Shown: positions 34,741 to 43,451 of the stretch, in pieces
Position numbering within the stretch: the stretch's first letter is position 1
Layout of the letters: each line of letters starts with the position of its first letter
From: Flavobacterium daemonense
GTDB taxonomy: Bacteria > Bacteroidota > Bacteroidia > Flavobacteriales > Flavobacteriaceae
DNA length: 64,000 nucleotides
Direction: 5' to 3'
Assembly (NCBI RefSeq): GCF_007341385.1
Contig: NZ_VJYD01000002.1
Coordinates: forward strand, 62,001-126,000
Made by a program: the position numbers and the translations under genes
The notes under the pieces: generated by a model
The model's input: the letters and a program-made list of their open reading frames with translations, nothing else
What the model was told of the DNA's origin: nothing
The model's database searches: none

Positions 34741-34805
34741 GGAAATGGCACACGGATGACGCTGATTCACTTCGTGAAAACGCAGATTCGCGCGGATTTT
34801 TTTTC
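34741..34805. repeat. CGCAGATTCGCG repeat, tandem copy 1
   Basis: Shares with the copy at 34877-34950 the order AAATGGCACACGGATGA, then GATTCACTTCGTGAAAACGC and AGATTCGCGC. Internal palindrome TTCACTTCGTGAA. It provides the spurious ATG upstream of tatD. Confidence 0.8.
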
Positions 34806-34876
34806 TTAAAAATGAAAACTTCTGGCAAAGTTTTGGGCCTTGATAAAGTTATGTTTACAGCGAATTACAATTGTGG

Positions 34877-34950
34877 AGAAATGGCACACGGATGATGCGG
34901 ATTCACTTCGTGAAAACGCAGATTCGCGCTGATTGACACGGATTTTTCAA
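34877..34950. repeat. CGCAGATTCGCG repeat, tandem copy 2
   Basis: Second copy in direct orientation, about 135 bases after the first, with a longer right end ATTGACACGGATTTTTC. Related, more degenerate elements are at 8544-8660 and 39968-40044. Confidence 0.8.
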
Positions 34951-34960
34951 CCTTTATATT

Positions 34961-35048
34961 GTCAGGCTGAGCGAAGTCGAAGTCCCACAAAGAAAGTCGT
35001 CAATCTTTGTCGAGTTACTTGCGTGTCCTTCGACTTCGCTCAGGATGG
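34961..35048. repeat. GAGCGAAGTCGAAG inverted repeat
   Basis: GTCAGGCTGAGCGAAGTCG at the left and CGACTTCGCTCAGGATG at the right form inverted ends about 45 bases apart. From memory this sequence is a common dispersed intergenic repeat in Bacteroidetes genomes. Confidence 0.8.
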
Positions 35049-35059
35049 CATATGTAACA

Positions 35060-35107
35060 TAAAAAAGCCTTTGTCAAAGTTTTGAACTTTGACAAAGGCT
35101 TTTTTAT
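35060..35107. terminator. CTTTGTCAAAG hairpin after the second S41 gene
   Basis: Perfect stem of over 20 bases, AAGCCTTTGTCAAAGTT against AACTTTGACAAAGGCTT, with A-run and T-run, so it can terminate in both directions. It shares its core with 14618-14650. Confidence 0.8.
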
Positions 35108-35121
35108 TCTTTTTTTTTTAT

Positions 35122-35220
35122 CATTCTGAGGAACGAAGGATCTCACAAGAAGCTTCGAGGAGAAAAACCCCCAATTTTTCTTTCGATCAGCTAGTGTGAT
35201 CCCTCGTTCTTCAGGACGAC
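35122..35220. repeat. GAACGAAGGATC inverted repeat
   Basis: CATTCTGAGGAACGAAGGATC and its imperfect complement GATCCCTCGTTCTTCAGGACG stand 50 bases apart, ending ten bases before the S41 stop codon. A repeat of the same general kind as the GAGCGAAGTCGAAG element. Confidence 0.75.
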
Positions 35221-35229
35221 AAACAATTT

Positions 35230-36891
35230 TTATTTCCCAGTTTTAGCAAATAACAAAGCACGCTCAAAAACTTCATCTTTGCCTTGCTGAACAGCTAAAA
35301 GAGTTGGTTTTACAGTAATATTGGGAACAATGCCAATACGTTGTGTTTCTTTTTTATTAGGATAAAAAACACCTGATGATGTAAAGCTAGAATCAAAACC
35401 CTTGATAATTTTAAAGAAATAGTTTGGCCCGTCTGCACCTGAAGTCTGAGTTCCAATGACTGTCGCATTTGGCGCTGTTTGAAGACTCATTGCAGTTTGT
35501 TCACCAAAACTAAAAGTTCCCGAATTTACCAGAACAATTACTTTTCCTTTGTAATAATCTGCATTGATTTTACCGCATTCTTGCATCTCATTATTAAAAT
35601 AATAGCGTCCTGGATAACTCAAATCCTGATATAACAATCTCAAAATTGGTTTTGGCTCTGAATTTAAATAGTCACTAACTAAAAAATCCGTATAAGCTGG
35701 CCTAACCCTAACATCAAAAATAATACTTTGGGTATTTTTCAATTCTTCCATCATACGAGCAATATCTTCTTTTGGCACTTTATTCATTCTGACCACACCG
35801 ATATTATTATCTAGAATTTCCCATTTTTTCGTAGGATTTTTTGATGGTGCACGTTTAATTTTTTCATTCGAATAACGATGTACTTTTTTTACGGAAGTAA
35901 CATTATCTCTAATAAATTCAATTTCAAATTCATCATTGTTACCCGTAAACATTACAAAATTTGCATTACCGGCTACAACTGCTTCATTTGAACCTTGCAT
36001 ATATTTTGAAAAATCATCAACTTTTTCTTTAATACTTACACCGTCAAGTTTAGTAATAACATCACCAATTTTTAAATCGTCTATCTTGGCTAAAGAATCA
36101 TTAGCCAAACTTGTGATTACAGATTTATTATCTACCAACTTGGTTGAGAAAGCCGGATATTTCTCGCCTCCCAAATATTTAAGCATTTCCATATTAGTTG
36201 TCGCAGCGTGCGAATCGTTAAGTTTTATTGAAATTTCACGCATGGCAAGCAAAAATTCCTTTTCTGACTTTGGATTGGCAATTTGTGGTATTATTTCAGC
36301 AAGCGCTTCATCCCAATTTTGATCCATTACATATTTATATGGAAAAAAATATTCAACATAATTCCAAAAACGGAAAAATGCTAGAATTCGTAAGTTTTTA
36401 TCTGTCCATTGAAATTCAGGATATTCAAGTTCATTCGTAAATTGAAGTGGAACCCCTTGTTTCCCATCGCGGTTTACATAATAATTTACGCCTTGAAATC
36501 TATTATCATTAATAAATTTCAATTTGTTTGCGAGGCTTTTAGTAAACAATTTATTTTTTTGCGTCCACTCTAAATTTAAATTTTTATTGAAATAGTCTCT
36601 TTTAGGATCATCTGCAAGAGGCTTGCTAGCTGGAACTTCGCCTAATTCGTCTATCCATTTTTCGATTACTTCTGAATATTCTTCTTTAGTTGAAGCAATT
36701 TCTATTTTTGGCAAGACTATAAAAAGCTGCTCGTCCCAATTTACTTGACCGTTGGCAACTTTTGGATGATAATATTTTAAAAATCCCCAAACTTTGCAAG
36801 TTGCAGCAAGTTTTTCAGTTTCAGTGATTTTGGAAAAGCTAAAAATGGTTTGCGAAAAAACAAGAAGAAATAATAAGGTAATTTTTTTCAT
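35230..36891 (-). CDS. S41-family peptidase with PDZ domain (paralogue 2)
   Basis: 553 residues, with a signal peptide (about 1-20). The same architecture as the protein at 14661-16313, with long identical stretches such as LAATCKVWGFLKYYHP, YVEYFFPYKY, LAMREISIKLNDSHA and GVFYPNKKETQRIGIVP. Nucleophile Ser lies in GTFSFGEQTA, closer to the family consensus than in paralogue 1. No Lys is present at the CtpA dyad position (TQTSGADG). Periplasmic or surface proteolysis is likely; substrate unknown. Single gene, followed by two repeats and a hairpin. Confidence 0.9.
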   Translation of the reverse strand: MKKITLLFLLVFSQTIFSFSKITETEKLAATCKVWGFLKYYHPKVANGQVNWDEQLFIVLPKIEIASTKEEYSEVIEKWIDELGEVPASKPLADDPKRDYFNKNLNLEWTQKNKLFTKSLANKLKFINDNRFQGVNYYVNRDGKQGVPLQFTNELEYPEFQWTDKNLRILAFFRFWNYVEYFFPYKYVMDQNWDEALAEIIPQIANPKSEKEFLLAMREISIKLNDSHAATTNMEMLKYLGGEKYPAFSTKLVDNKSVITSLANDSLAKIDDLKIGDVITKLDGVSIKEKVDDFSKYMQGSNEAVVAGNANFVMFTGNNDEFEIEFIRDNVTSVKKVHRYSNEKIKRAPSKNPTKKWEILDNNIGVVRMNKVPKEDIARMMEELKNTQSIIFDVRVRPAYTDFLVSDYLNSEPKPILRLLYQDLSYPGRYYFNNEMQECGKINADYYKGKVIVLVNSGTFSFGEQTAMSLQTAPNATVIGTQTSGADGPNYFFKIIKGFDSSFTSSGVFYPNKKETQRIGIVPNITVKPTLLAVQQGKDEVFERALLFAKTGK

Positions 36892-36942
36892 TTAGTTGTA
36901 GGTTATAATAAATAGTTTTGGGGCTATTTCTTTAAAAAAGAA

Positions 36943-36976
36943 AACCGAATTTAGAATTAAAATTCCAAATTCGGTT
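36943..36976 (-). terminator. Hairpin between the sigma-fusion and S41 genes
   Basis: ACCGAATTT and AAATTCGGT with GAATT/AATTC inside form a stem; A-rich sequence on its left gives U-rich RNA on the minus strand. It ends the transcript of the gene at 37021-37980. Confidence 0.65.
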
Positions 36977-37020
36977 ACGGCTTTACGTAAATAGATAAAA
37001 AAATTCTGAATAATTGAAAC

Positions 37021-37980
37021 TTATTCTAGATCATCTAGAAGCAATTGTACATCATCATAATCGTCATAATCCTGTGAAATCGTCTGCAATATTTCCTTGC
37101 ATGACTTATAATCTCTTTGTTTCAATTTTGATAATGCGAGATACCATGTCGCTTTTTCTTTATAAACTGAATTTCCTGCTCTCAATTCATTAAAAACAGC
37201 TTCAGCTTTTAAATAATGGCTTTCTTCCAAAAGAGAAATTCCGTAAAAATATTGAAGTTCTGGTGTAGTTCCTTTCGCTAAAACTTCTTCAAAATATGGA
37301 ATTGCAAGTGAATATCTTTTCGCATTAAATTCTTTTTCCGCATTTTTTAATGGGCCATCTTCACTTCCTTTTTCAGCAAACGAAGCATGTACAGGACGAT
37401 TATAATCCGTAAAAACTGGATTCTGATTGTAATTGAAAAAGAAAAGTCCGAACAAAACTGCAACCGATATAGCAACAGCAAAATACCAAGGTTTCAAACC
37501 AATTACTTTTGGTTTTTTATTGAAATGTTCTTCAGCTATCTGATTCAGATTTTCTTTGAAAGCTTCCCTTTCTTCATTAAATCCTAAGTTATTTTGAACT
37601 TGTTGTTGTTTATCAAATTCCTCGGTCTGAGCAATCAATTTCAACGCAGATTCATTGATAGATGCAACATCTTCGTGAATGACCACACCTTCACCGGATA
37701 TTTTTTTGAATTCGTTGAGCCATTTTCTTTTGCATAATAAAAAAAAGTAAGATTCGAACGGACAGGTCAATTTTAATGCCCCAGCTTTTGCTTGATTGTA
37801 AAGCAAAAGCATGACTTCCTGAACAATATTCTGTGCTTGATCTCTGTCTCCTGAATTGTTCAAGACAAAAAAAACGACTTTAGGAACGAACTTTTTGTAA
37901 ATCGATTCTATTATCTCCGAATCATTTGCGGCAAGTCCGTCAATGTACATTTGGTCACGATGAATTTTAATTTTCTCCAT
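37021..37980 (-). CDS. Sigma-70 region 2 fused to a membrane TPR protein
   Basis: 319 residues. Residues 15-92 look like region 2 of an ECF sigma factor: DRDQAQNIVQEVMLLLYNQ (core-binding helix) and YFFLLCKRKWLNEFKK (promoter -10 contact helix). Region 4 is missing. At about residue 127 the sequence passes abruptly into NNLGFNEEREAFKENLNQIAEE, then one membrane helix (165-183, WYFAVAISVAVLFGLFFF) and TPR-like helices to the end. In related genomes, as I remember, sigma factor and TPR membrane protein are two adjacent genes, so an in-frame deletion could have joined them. Function may be lost, or it may be a membrane-bound core-RNA-polymerase binder. Divergent from the protease at 38145. Confidence 0.75.
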   Translation of the reverse strand: MEKIKIHRDQMYIDGLAANDSEIIESIYKKFVPKVVFFVLNNSGDRDQAQNIVQEVMLLLYNQAKAGALKLTCPFESYFFLLCKRKWLNEFKKISGEGVVIHEDVASINESALKLIAQTEEFDKQQQVQNNLGFNEEREAFKENLNQIAEEHFNKKPKVIGLKPWYFAVAISVAVLFGLFFFNYNQNPVFTDYNRPVHASFAEKGSEDGPLKNAEKEFNAKRYSLAIPYFEEVLAKGTTPELQYFYGISLLEESHYLKAEAVFNELRAGNSVYKEKATWYLALSKLKQRDYKSCKEILQTISQDYDDYDDVQLLLDDLE

Positions 37981-38144
37981 AAAAAAGCTTTTTATAAGCT
38001 AAAGTTAAAAAAGAATCTTAAATAATTGAAAATATAGGGTAACAATTACAAAATCAATTGAATATAATCTTGAAAATTATATTTATTATGTAATTAGTTT
38101 ATTGATTGCAATTGACTTATTTTTGATATTCAATCGGTATGTAA

Positions 38145-38582
38145 ATGGAAAATCTTCACGAATATCTCAAAAAAGAGAACTACAAAAAAATAAAATTCAA
38201 GGTTACCAAAACCCAGCACCTTGCTATAAAAGCAAAAATCAACGGTATTGCTGGAAATTTCATTTTAGATACTGGCGCGTCTAATTCCTGTGTTGGTTTT
38301 GAATGTATTGAGCGATTTGAATTGGCGGCAAAAAAATCAAAAACAAAAGCGTCTGGCGCAGGCGGAACCGGAATGAAAACACAGCTTTCATCTGAAAATA
38401 AACTGCAATTAGGAAGTTGGAAAAACAAAAATTTCAGTATTGTTATTTTTGATTTATCGCACGTTAATGAAGCTTTGGAATCTCATAAAGCAAAACCTGT
38501 CGACGGGATTATTGGTGCAGATGTTTTGCTCGAAGGAAAAGCAATTATTGATTATTATAATAATTATTTGTACTTAAGGTAG
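38145..38582 (+). CDS. Retropepsin-like aspartic protease (clan AA)
   Basis: 145 residues, the size of one lobe of a pepsin, so active as a dimer. The catalytic motif is FILDTGASNSC near residue 43, and the second conserved motif is GIIGADVLL near the end. No signal peptide, so cytoplasmic. Divergent from the sigma/TPR fusion gene; from memory this protease is often found next to that sigma gene in flavobacteria. Substrate unknown. Confidence 0.88.
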   Translation: MENLHEYLKKENYKKIKFKVTKTQHLAIKAKINGIAGNFILDTGASNSCVGFECIERFELAAKKSKTKASGAGGTGMKTQLSSENKLQLGSWKNKNFSIVIFDLSHVNEALESHKAKPVDGIIGADVLLEGKAIIDYYNNYLYLR

Positions 38583-38584
38583 AT

Positions 38585-38604
38585 GTTTCAGGTTTCAGGT
38601 TTGC
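38585..38604. repeat. Half copy of the GTTTCAG word repeat
   Basis: GTTTCAGGTTTCAGGTTTGC, two and a half 7-base words directly after the protease stop, without the complementary half. Same family as 11438-11492 and 52310-52369. Confidence 0.6.
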
Positions 38605-38606
38605 AA

Positions 38607-38641
38607 TAAAAAAGCCTTCATTTTTGATATTGAAGGCTTTT
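38607..38641. terminator. Terminator between the protease and MFS genes
   Basis: Stem AAAAGCCTTCA/TGAAGGCTTTT between convergent genes, loop of about nine bases, with an A-run on the left. Confidence 0.8.
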
Positions 38642-38650
38642 CGATTTTCT

Positions 38651-39898
38651 TTAAATTTCTTGTTTATCTATTTCTGTTTTAGGAACTGAATGTTTTTTCA
38701 ACGAAAAATAAGCAACCACCGTACTCAGCAACATTAAAAATCCGCCTAAAATAAAAGGTGCTCCGGCAAATTTAAAAGGTGCATCGCTGTGCGTAAAAAA
38801 GTAAAATGTGTTAGCCATCATTGGTGGACCAATAATCGAAGATGCACTCATTAAACTGGTCAATGTTCCTTGAATTTCTCCTTGTTCACTTGGTGAAACT
38901 TTGCTTGCAACAACAGATTGTAAAGCTGGACCTGCAATTCCGCCAAGGCAATACGGAATCAAAAACACAAACATCATCCAGCTTTCTGTAGCAAAAGCAA
39001 ACAATAACATTCCGATAGTGTATAATCCTAAACCGACGTAAATACTTTTTTCGTTTCCTAATTTTGGATTAATATAACGAATCAATCCGCCTTGAACAAC
39101 GCCAACCAAAAGTCCAATTATTCCTAATGAAATTCCGATCATCCTTTCATCCCAATTGAATTGGTAAATCGTGAAGAAACTCCAATTGCTTTGAACGGCG
39201 TGTGAACCAACATATAATAGAAATATTGCTGAAATAAGTCCGATTAATGTTGGATGTTTTTTTAGTCCCAAAATTGCACCAATTGGATTTGCTCGTTTCC
39301 AATCAAAAGGTCGGCGGTTTTCTTTTTTAAGTGATTCCGGTAAAATGAAAAATCCGTAAAGGAAATTCACCATACACAAAATTGCTGCTGCATAAAAAGG
39401 AACTCGTGATCCGTATTGACCTAACAAACCGCCAATTACGGGCCCAATGATAAATCCTAATCCGAAAGCGGCACCAATTAAACCAAAGTTTTTTGCTCTG
39501 TTTTCTGGTGTACTTACATCGGCAATATAAGCAGAAGCTGTTGTAATACTTGCTCCAGTAACTCCGGCAATTATTCTTCCAATAAACAGCCAAAGAATCG
39601 TTGGTGAAAAAGCCAATAAAATATAATCTAATGAAAATCCGAAAAGGGAAATCAAGATAATAGGTCTTCTTCCAAATTTATCACTCAAATTTCCAATTAC
39701 AGGAGCAAATACGAATTGAGTTATCGCATACGCGAAAGTCAGCCAGCCACCAATTTTAGCGGCTTCACTGATGTCACCATGAATCAATTCTTCAATTAAT
39801 TTTGGAACAACCGGAATAATAATTCCCCATCCGGTAATGTCAATTAACATGGTTATGAAAATAAAACCAATCGCCGCAGATTTATCTTTTTGTAGCAT
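38651..39898 (-). CDS. MFS transporter, TetA-like drug exporter family
   Basis: 415 residues, 12 membrane helices. Motif A is [13 protein letters not shown], motif C-like glycines stand in [19 protein letters not shown], and [18 protein letters not shown] in helix 1 is typical of the TCR/Tet branch. Proton-driven export of a drug-like compound is likely, but tetracycline itself cannot be assumed. A repeat with inverted CACGCAGATTTA ends lies upstream. Confidence 0.9.
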   Translation of the reverse strand: MLQKDKSAAIGFIFITMLIDITGWGIIIPVVPKLIEELIHGDISEAAKIGGWLTFAYAITQFVFAPVIGNLSDKFGRRPIILISLFGFSLDYILLAFSPTILWLFIGRIIAGVTGASITTASAYIADVSTPENRAKNFGLIGAAFGLGFIIGPVIGGLLGQYGSRVPFYAAAILCMVNFLYGFFILPESLKKENRRPFDWKRANPIGAILGLKKHPTLIGLISAIFLLYVGSHAVQSNWSFFTIYQFNWDERMIGISLGIIGLLVGVVQGGLIRYINPKLGNEKSIYVGLGLYTIGMLLFAFATESWMMFVFLIPYCLGGIAGPALQSVVASKVSPSEQGEIQGTLTSLMSASSIIGPPMMANTFYFFTHSDAPFKFAGAPFILGGFLMLLSTVVAYFSLKKHSVPKTEIDKQEI

Positions 39899-39967
39899 AA
39901 TATTTTTGTAAGATGATGCAAATAAACATATTTTTCGATTAACAATAATGAAAACTGTGTATAGTTT

Positions 39968-40044
39968 TTCACGCAGATTTAGCAGATCAAATTAGAAGAG
40001 ATCTGCGCTTATCTGCTTAAATCTTTTATTAAATCTGCGTGAAA
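39968..40044. repeat. CACGCAGATTTA inverted repeat
   Basis: TTTCACGCAGATTTA on the left and TAAATCTGCGTGAAA on the right are perfect complements; between them are GCAGAT and ATCTGC words at 9-10 base spacing. Member of the CGCAGATTT family. Confidence 0.8.
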
Positions 40045-40079
40045 TATTTTTATTCTCTATTATGACGAAACAAAAAAAA

Positions 40080-40107
40080 TCCCAAACTCCGTAATGGAAT
40101 TTGGGAC
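40080..40107 (-). terminator. Terminator after the RND operon
   Basis: TCCCAAAcTCC/GGAaTTTGGGA stem; the A-run to its left gives the U-run on the minus strand. It lies 24 bases after the permease stop codon. Confidence 0.8.
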
Positions 40108-40131
40108 TTTTCGTCTAAAATTAAATCAAAA

Positions 40132-43100
40132 TTAATGGGTATGTTTTGGATTAAAACCGTCTTCGCTTAATTCTGTTGGCGTATAATCAGCCACCATTTC
40201 AGCTTCGTAATCGATTTTTTCTCCTTTAGAGAATTTCTGAATCAATTTCTCCATGATATTATAAATTACAGGAACCACAATCAAGGTTAAGAATAAAGAA
40301 GAAATCAATCCTCCAATAATTACCCAAGCCAAACCGTTTTTCCACTCCGCTCCTGCTCCTTTTGCCAACGCAATTGGGAACATACCAAATACCATCGCAA
40401 TTGTTGTCATCAAGATCGGACGCAAACGAGCGTGGTTTGCCTGAATCAATGCGTTTCTGATTGATTCTCCAGCCGCTCTTCTTTGGTTCGTATAATCGAC
40501 AAGCATGATCGCATTCTTACACACCAGACCAATCAACATGATGATACCTAAAATGGTAAAGATGTTTAATGAGTTGTTTGTCAACGCCAGTGCCAGCATC
40601 GCCCCGATAAACGAAAGCGGAATAGCAAACAATACTACGAATGGGTGCGCGAAACTGTCATACAAACTCACCATTACAAGGTAAACTAAAATAATAGCGG
40701 CTAATAACGCAATTCCTAAAGTACCAAATCCCTCAGACTGGTTCTCTTGCTGACCGCCCCAGATATAATTTACACCTGCAGGTTTTTTCAATTTTTCTAA
40801 TTTTGGTTCCCACTGCGTAACCACTGTACCGGCTGGAACCCCAACATTTTGTCCTTGAACAGTAACCGAAGCCGATTTATCTCTACGCTCCAACTGGCTA
40901 GGTCCAGAACCTTCAGTAATATCAGCAAACTGGTTTAATTTAATTTGCTGTCCAGCGTTGTTGATGAAAATCAGATTACTTACGTCAGTAATACTTTTTC
41001 TGTCGAATGCATTATATTTGATATTGATATCGTACTCATATTCTCCAGCTCTGTATTTACCATCTGTATTTCCGCTAAAAGCAGTCTGCATAGTTAAACC
41101 AACTGTTTGAAGCGTCAAACCTAAAGCAGCCATTTTATCACGATCTACTTTTACGTTGATCTCAGGGTTTCCATCTTCAACTGTTAATTTGATCTCAGTT
41201 GTTCCGGGAATAGTACGCAATTCTGCTTCAGCTTGTTTAGCAAATGCCATAGCAGCTTCTGTAGAAGGACCAGTTACAACCAAAGCAATAGGAGCTTCCT
41301 CAGCTGTTCCTAAAATACCAACCGGAACCGTTTTAACTTTCGCTCCAACTAATACTTTTTCTAACTTAAGTTTCATTTTTGCTGCATAAACAGAAGCATC
41401 ATCAGTACGGTCTTTTTGATCGATCATTTTAACATCAATCTCGGCTTTATATGCTGTAGCTTGTGTTCCGCTGAAACCTTCAGAAGTTTGTCCCACAGTT
41501 GTAATTTGACTGTGAACATATTCTTGTGTTTTTAAGAACGCCTCAGCTTTTTGCGTCATGAAGTTCGTCTGTTCTAACGAAGCATCTTTTGGCATTTCAA
41601 TTTGTACCAAGAACTCTCCACTATCAGAAGAAGCAAAGAACTCTCCTCCAATGAAGCCTCCCGCCATTAATCCAATAGTTGAAGCAAAGAACAATACAAT
41701 TACAACAACAAAAGTTTTAATATAATGATCTAAACACCAAGTCAGTAAATGAGAAATCCAATCCGTAAAACGTGTCAAATAGTTTTCGAAACCAAGAATG
41801 ATTCTTCCAAATAAATTCTTTCCTTCAATATGCTCTAATTTCCCGAAACGAGAAGACAACCAAGGAATAATGGTGAATGAAGCCAACAATGACAACATCG
41901 TTGAAATAATTACCGTAACACAGAATTGTGTAATGATGTTAGAAACCAATCCAGAACTCATTGCAATAGGCAAGAATACTACAACAATTACTAATGTAAT
42001 TGAAGTTACGGTTCCACCAATTTCAGCTGTTCCATCATAAGAGGCACGGATTCGGCTTTTACCCATTTCCATGTGCCTGTAAATATTCTCCAATACCACA
42101 ATCGCGTCATCCACAAGAATACCAACAACAAGAGATAAACCAAGTAAACTCATTAAGTTCAAAGTATATCCCATTAAGTAAATCCCGATGAAAGTTGCAA
42201 TCAACGACGCAGGAATCGAAACCATTACGATTAATGAGTTTCTAATACTGTGAAGGAAAAACAACATTACAAATGCAACCAGAATTACCGCAATCAATAA
42301 ATCGTGTACTACAGAATCTGCTGCTTCAAGTGTAAAAACTGTACTGTCTTTTGCCACTTCTAGTTTAAGTTGGTTTTCTTTGTAATCTTTTTCAAGAACG
42401 GCAATTGTTTTTAATAATTGCTCACTTACCGCAACCGCATTTGCATCAGATTGTTTAATGATTTGCAATACGATCGCACTTTTTTGATCTACACGTGATA
42501 TTTTTTCAGCGATTTTTTGAGTATCCTGAACATCGGCAATATCACTTAAACGAATTTGAATTCCGTTTTGAGAAGAAACCACAAGATTTCTTAATTCTTC
42601 AACACTTTTATATTTACCCGCTAAACGAATCAATATTTTTTGATTTCTAGTTTGGATGTTTCCTGTTGGGAAATCTAAGTTTGAAGTCAAAATATTTTGC
42701 TGTACCTGAGGAACAGAAAGTCCGTAACCTTGCATTTTTACAGCGTCAAGATTCACCTGAATTTCACGCTCAGAACCACCAATAATGTTTACCTGCGCCA
42801 CACCTTGTACACGAGATAAAATTGGTGCTACTTTTTTGTCAATTAAGTCATAAAAGGCAGCTTCATCCATTTTTCCATTGGCACCAAGCGTCATAATTGG
42901 CAAATCACTCAGCGAGAATTTAGTCAATGCTGGCGTTTTTACGTCGTCTGGCAAATCACTGATAATCGCGTTGATTTTTCGCTGTGCATCATTCAAAGAG
43001 AAATCGACTTTTGCGTTTGATGTCAGCGTGATCGAAACGATCGACAAACTTTCATACGACTTTGAGTCAATCTTTTTTACGTTCTCTAAAGACGCAATCG

Positions 43101-43308
43101 CATCTTCTATTTTTTTGGTTACCGTATTTTCTACCTCACTTGGAGAAGCTCCAGGATAAACAGTAGAAATTGTAATAACGTTTTGTTCAAATTTTGGGAT
43201 CAGCTCATAGCCCAATTGGCTGTAGCTGAACAATCCACCAAGAGTCAGAATTGTAAACAATACAATTACCAGCGACGGACGTTTTATGGATATTTCGGCT
43301 AATTTCAT
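40132..43308 (-). CDS. RND multidrug efflux permease (AcrB/HAE1 type)
   Basis: 1058 residues. Inner-membrane proton-driven pump of a tripartite efflux system. The N-terminal SIKRPSLVIVLFTILTLGG helix, two large periplasmic loops and 12 membrane helices are all there. The proton-relay aspartates are in GILVDDAIVVLENIYRHME. VYPGASPSEVENTVTKKIE is typical of the HAE1 family. Last gene of tetR-tolC-adaptor-permease, with a word repeat in the 143 bases before it. Substrates unknown. Confidence 0.96.
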   Translation of the reverse strand: MKLAEISIKRPSLVIVLFTILTLGGLFSYSQLGYELIPKFEQNVITISTVYPGASPSEVENTVTKKIEDAIASLENVKKIDSKSYESLSIVSITLTSNAKVDFSLNDAQRKINAIISDLPDDVKTPALTKFSLSDLPIMTLGANGKMDEAAFYDLIDKKVAPILSRVQGVAQVNIIGGSEREIQVNLDAVKMQGYGLSVPQVQQNILTSNLDFPTGNIQTRNQKILIRLAGKYKSVEELRNLVVSSQNGIQIRLSDIADVQDTQKIAEKISRVDQKSAIVLQIIKQSDANAVAVSEQLLKTIAVLEKDYKENQLKLEVAKDSTVFTLEAADSVVHDLLIAVILVAFVMLFFLHSIRNSLIVMVSIPASLIATFIGIYLMGYTLNLMSLLGLSLVVGILVDDAIVVLENIYRHMEMGKSRIRASYDGTAEIGGTVTSITLVIVVVFLPIAMSSGLVSNIITQFCVTVIISTMLSLLASFTIIPWLSSRFGKLEHIEGKNLFGRIILGFENYLTRFTDWISHLLTWCLDHYIKTFVVVIVLFFASTIGLMAGGFIGGEFFASSDSGEFLVQIEMPKDASLEQTNFMTQKAEAFLKTQEYVHSQITTVGQTSEGFSGTQATAYKAEIDVKMIDQKDRTDDASVYAAKMKLKLEKVLVGAKVKTVPVGILGTAEEAPIALVVTGPSTEAAMAFAKQAEAELRTIPGTTEIKLTVEDGNPEINVKVDRDKMAALGLTLQTVGLTMQTAFSGNTDGKYRAGEYEYDINIKYNAFDRKSITDVSNLIFINNAGQQIKLNQFADITEGSGPSQLERRDKSASVTVQGQNVGVPAGTVVTQWEPKLEKLKKPAGVNYIWGGQQENQSEGFGTLGIALLAAIILVYLVMVSLYDSFAHPFVVLFAIPLSFIGAMLALALTNNSLNIFTILGIIMLIGLVCKNAIMLVDYTNQRRAAGESIRNALIQANHARLRPILMTTIAMVFGMFPIALAKGAGAEWKNGLAWVIIGGLISSLFLTLIVVPVIYNIMEKLIQKFSKGEKIDYEAEMVADYTPTELSEDGFNPKHTH

Positions 43309-43318
43309 ACTTTTTAAT

Positions 43319-43442
43319 GCTATAGGCTTTAGGCTGTAGGCTTTAAGCTTTAAGGTTTAATTTCATCTTTTTTAATGCTATAGGCAGTAAGCTATAGGCT
43401 TTAGGCTTTTTTAAAATGCTTATAGCTTATTGCCTAAAGCTT
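43319..43442. repeat. Word repeat TAGGCTT/AAGCCTA, copy 2 (RND operon)
   Basis: Words such as TAGGCTT, TAGGCTG, TAGGCTT, TAAGCTT follow at 7-base spacing, with complements GCTTATAGCTTATTGCCTAAAGC at the right. It fills the gap between adaptor and permease genes and is the same family as 7761-7857. Confidence 0.8.
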
Positions 43443-43451
43443 AAAAAAAGC

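Larger units (their letters stand above)
34681..35229. other. Repeat island between tatD and the second S41 gene
   Basis: 549 bases without a gene, almost entirely made of intergenic repeats of at least four kinds, listed separately: two CGCAGATTC elements, a GAGCGAAGTCGAAG inverted pair, a CTTTGTCAAAG hairpin and a GAACGAAGGATC inverted pair. The gap 34806-34876 holds another weak CAAAGTT/AACTTTG element. Confidence 0.75.
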
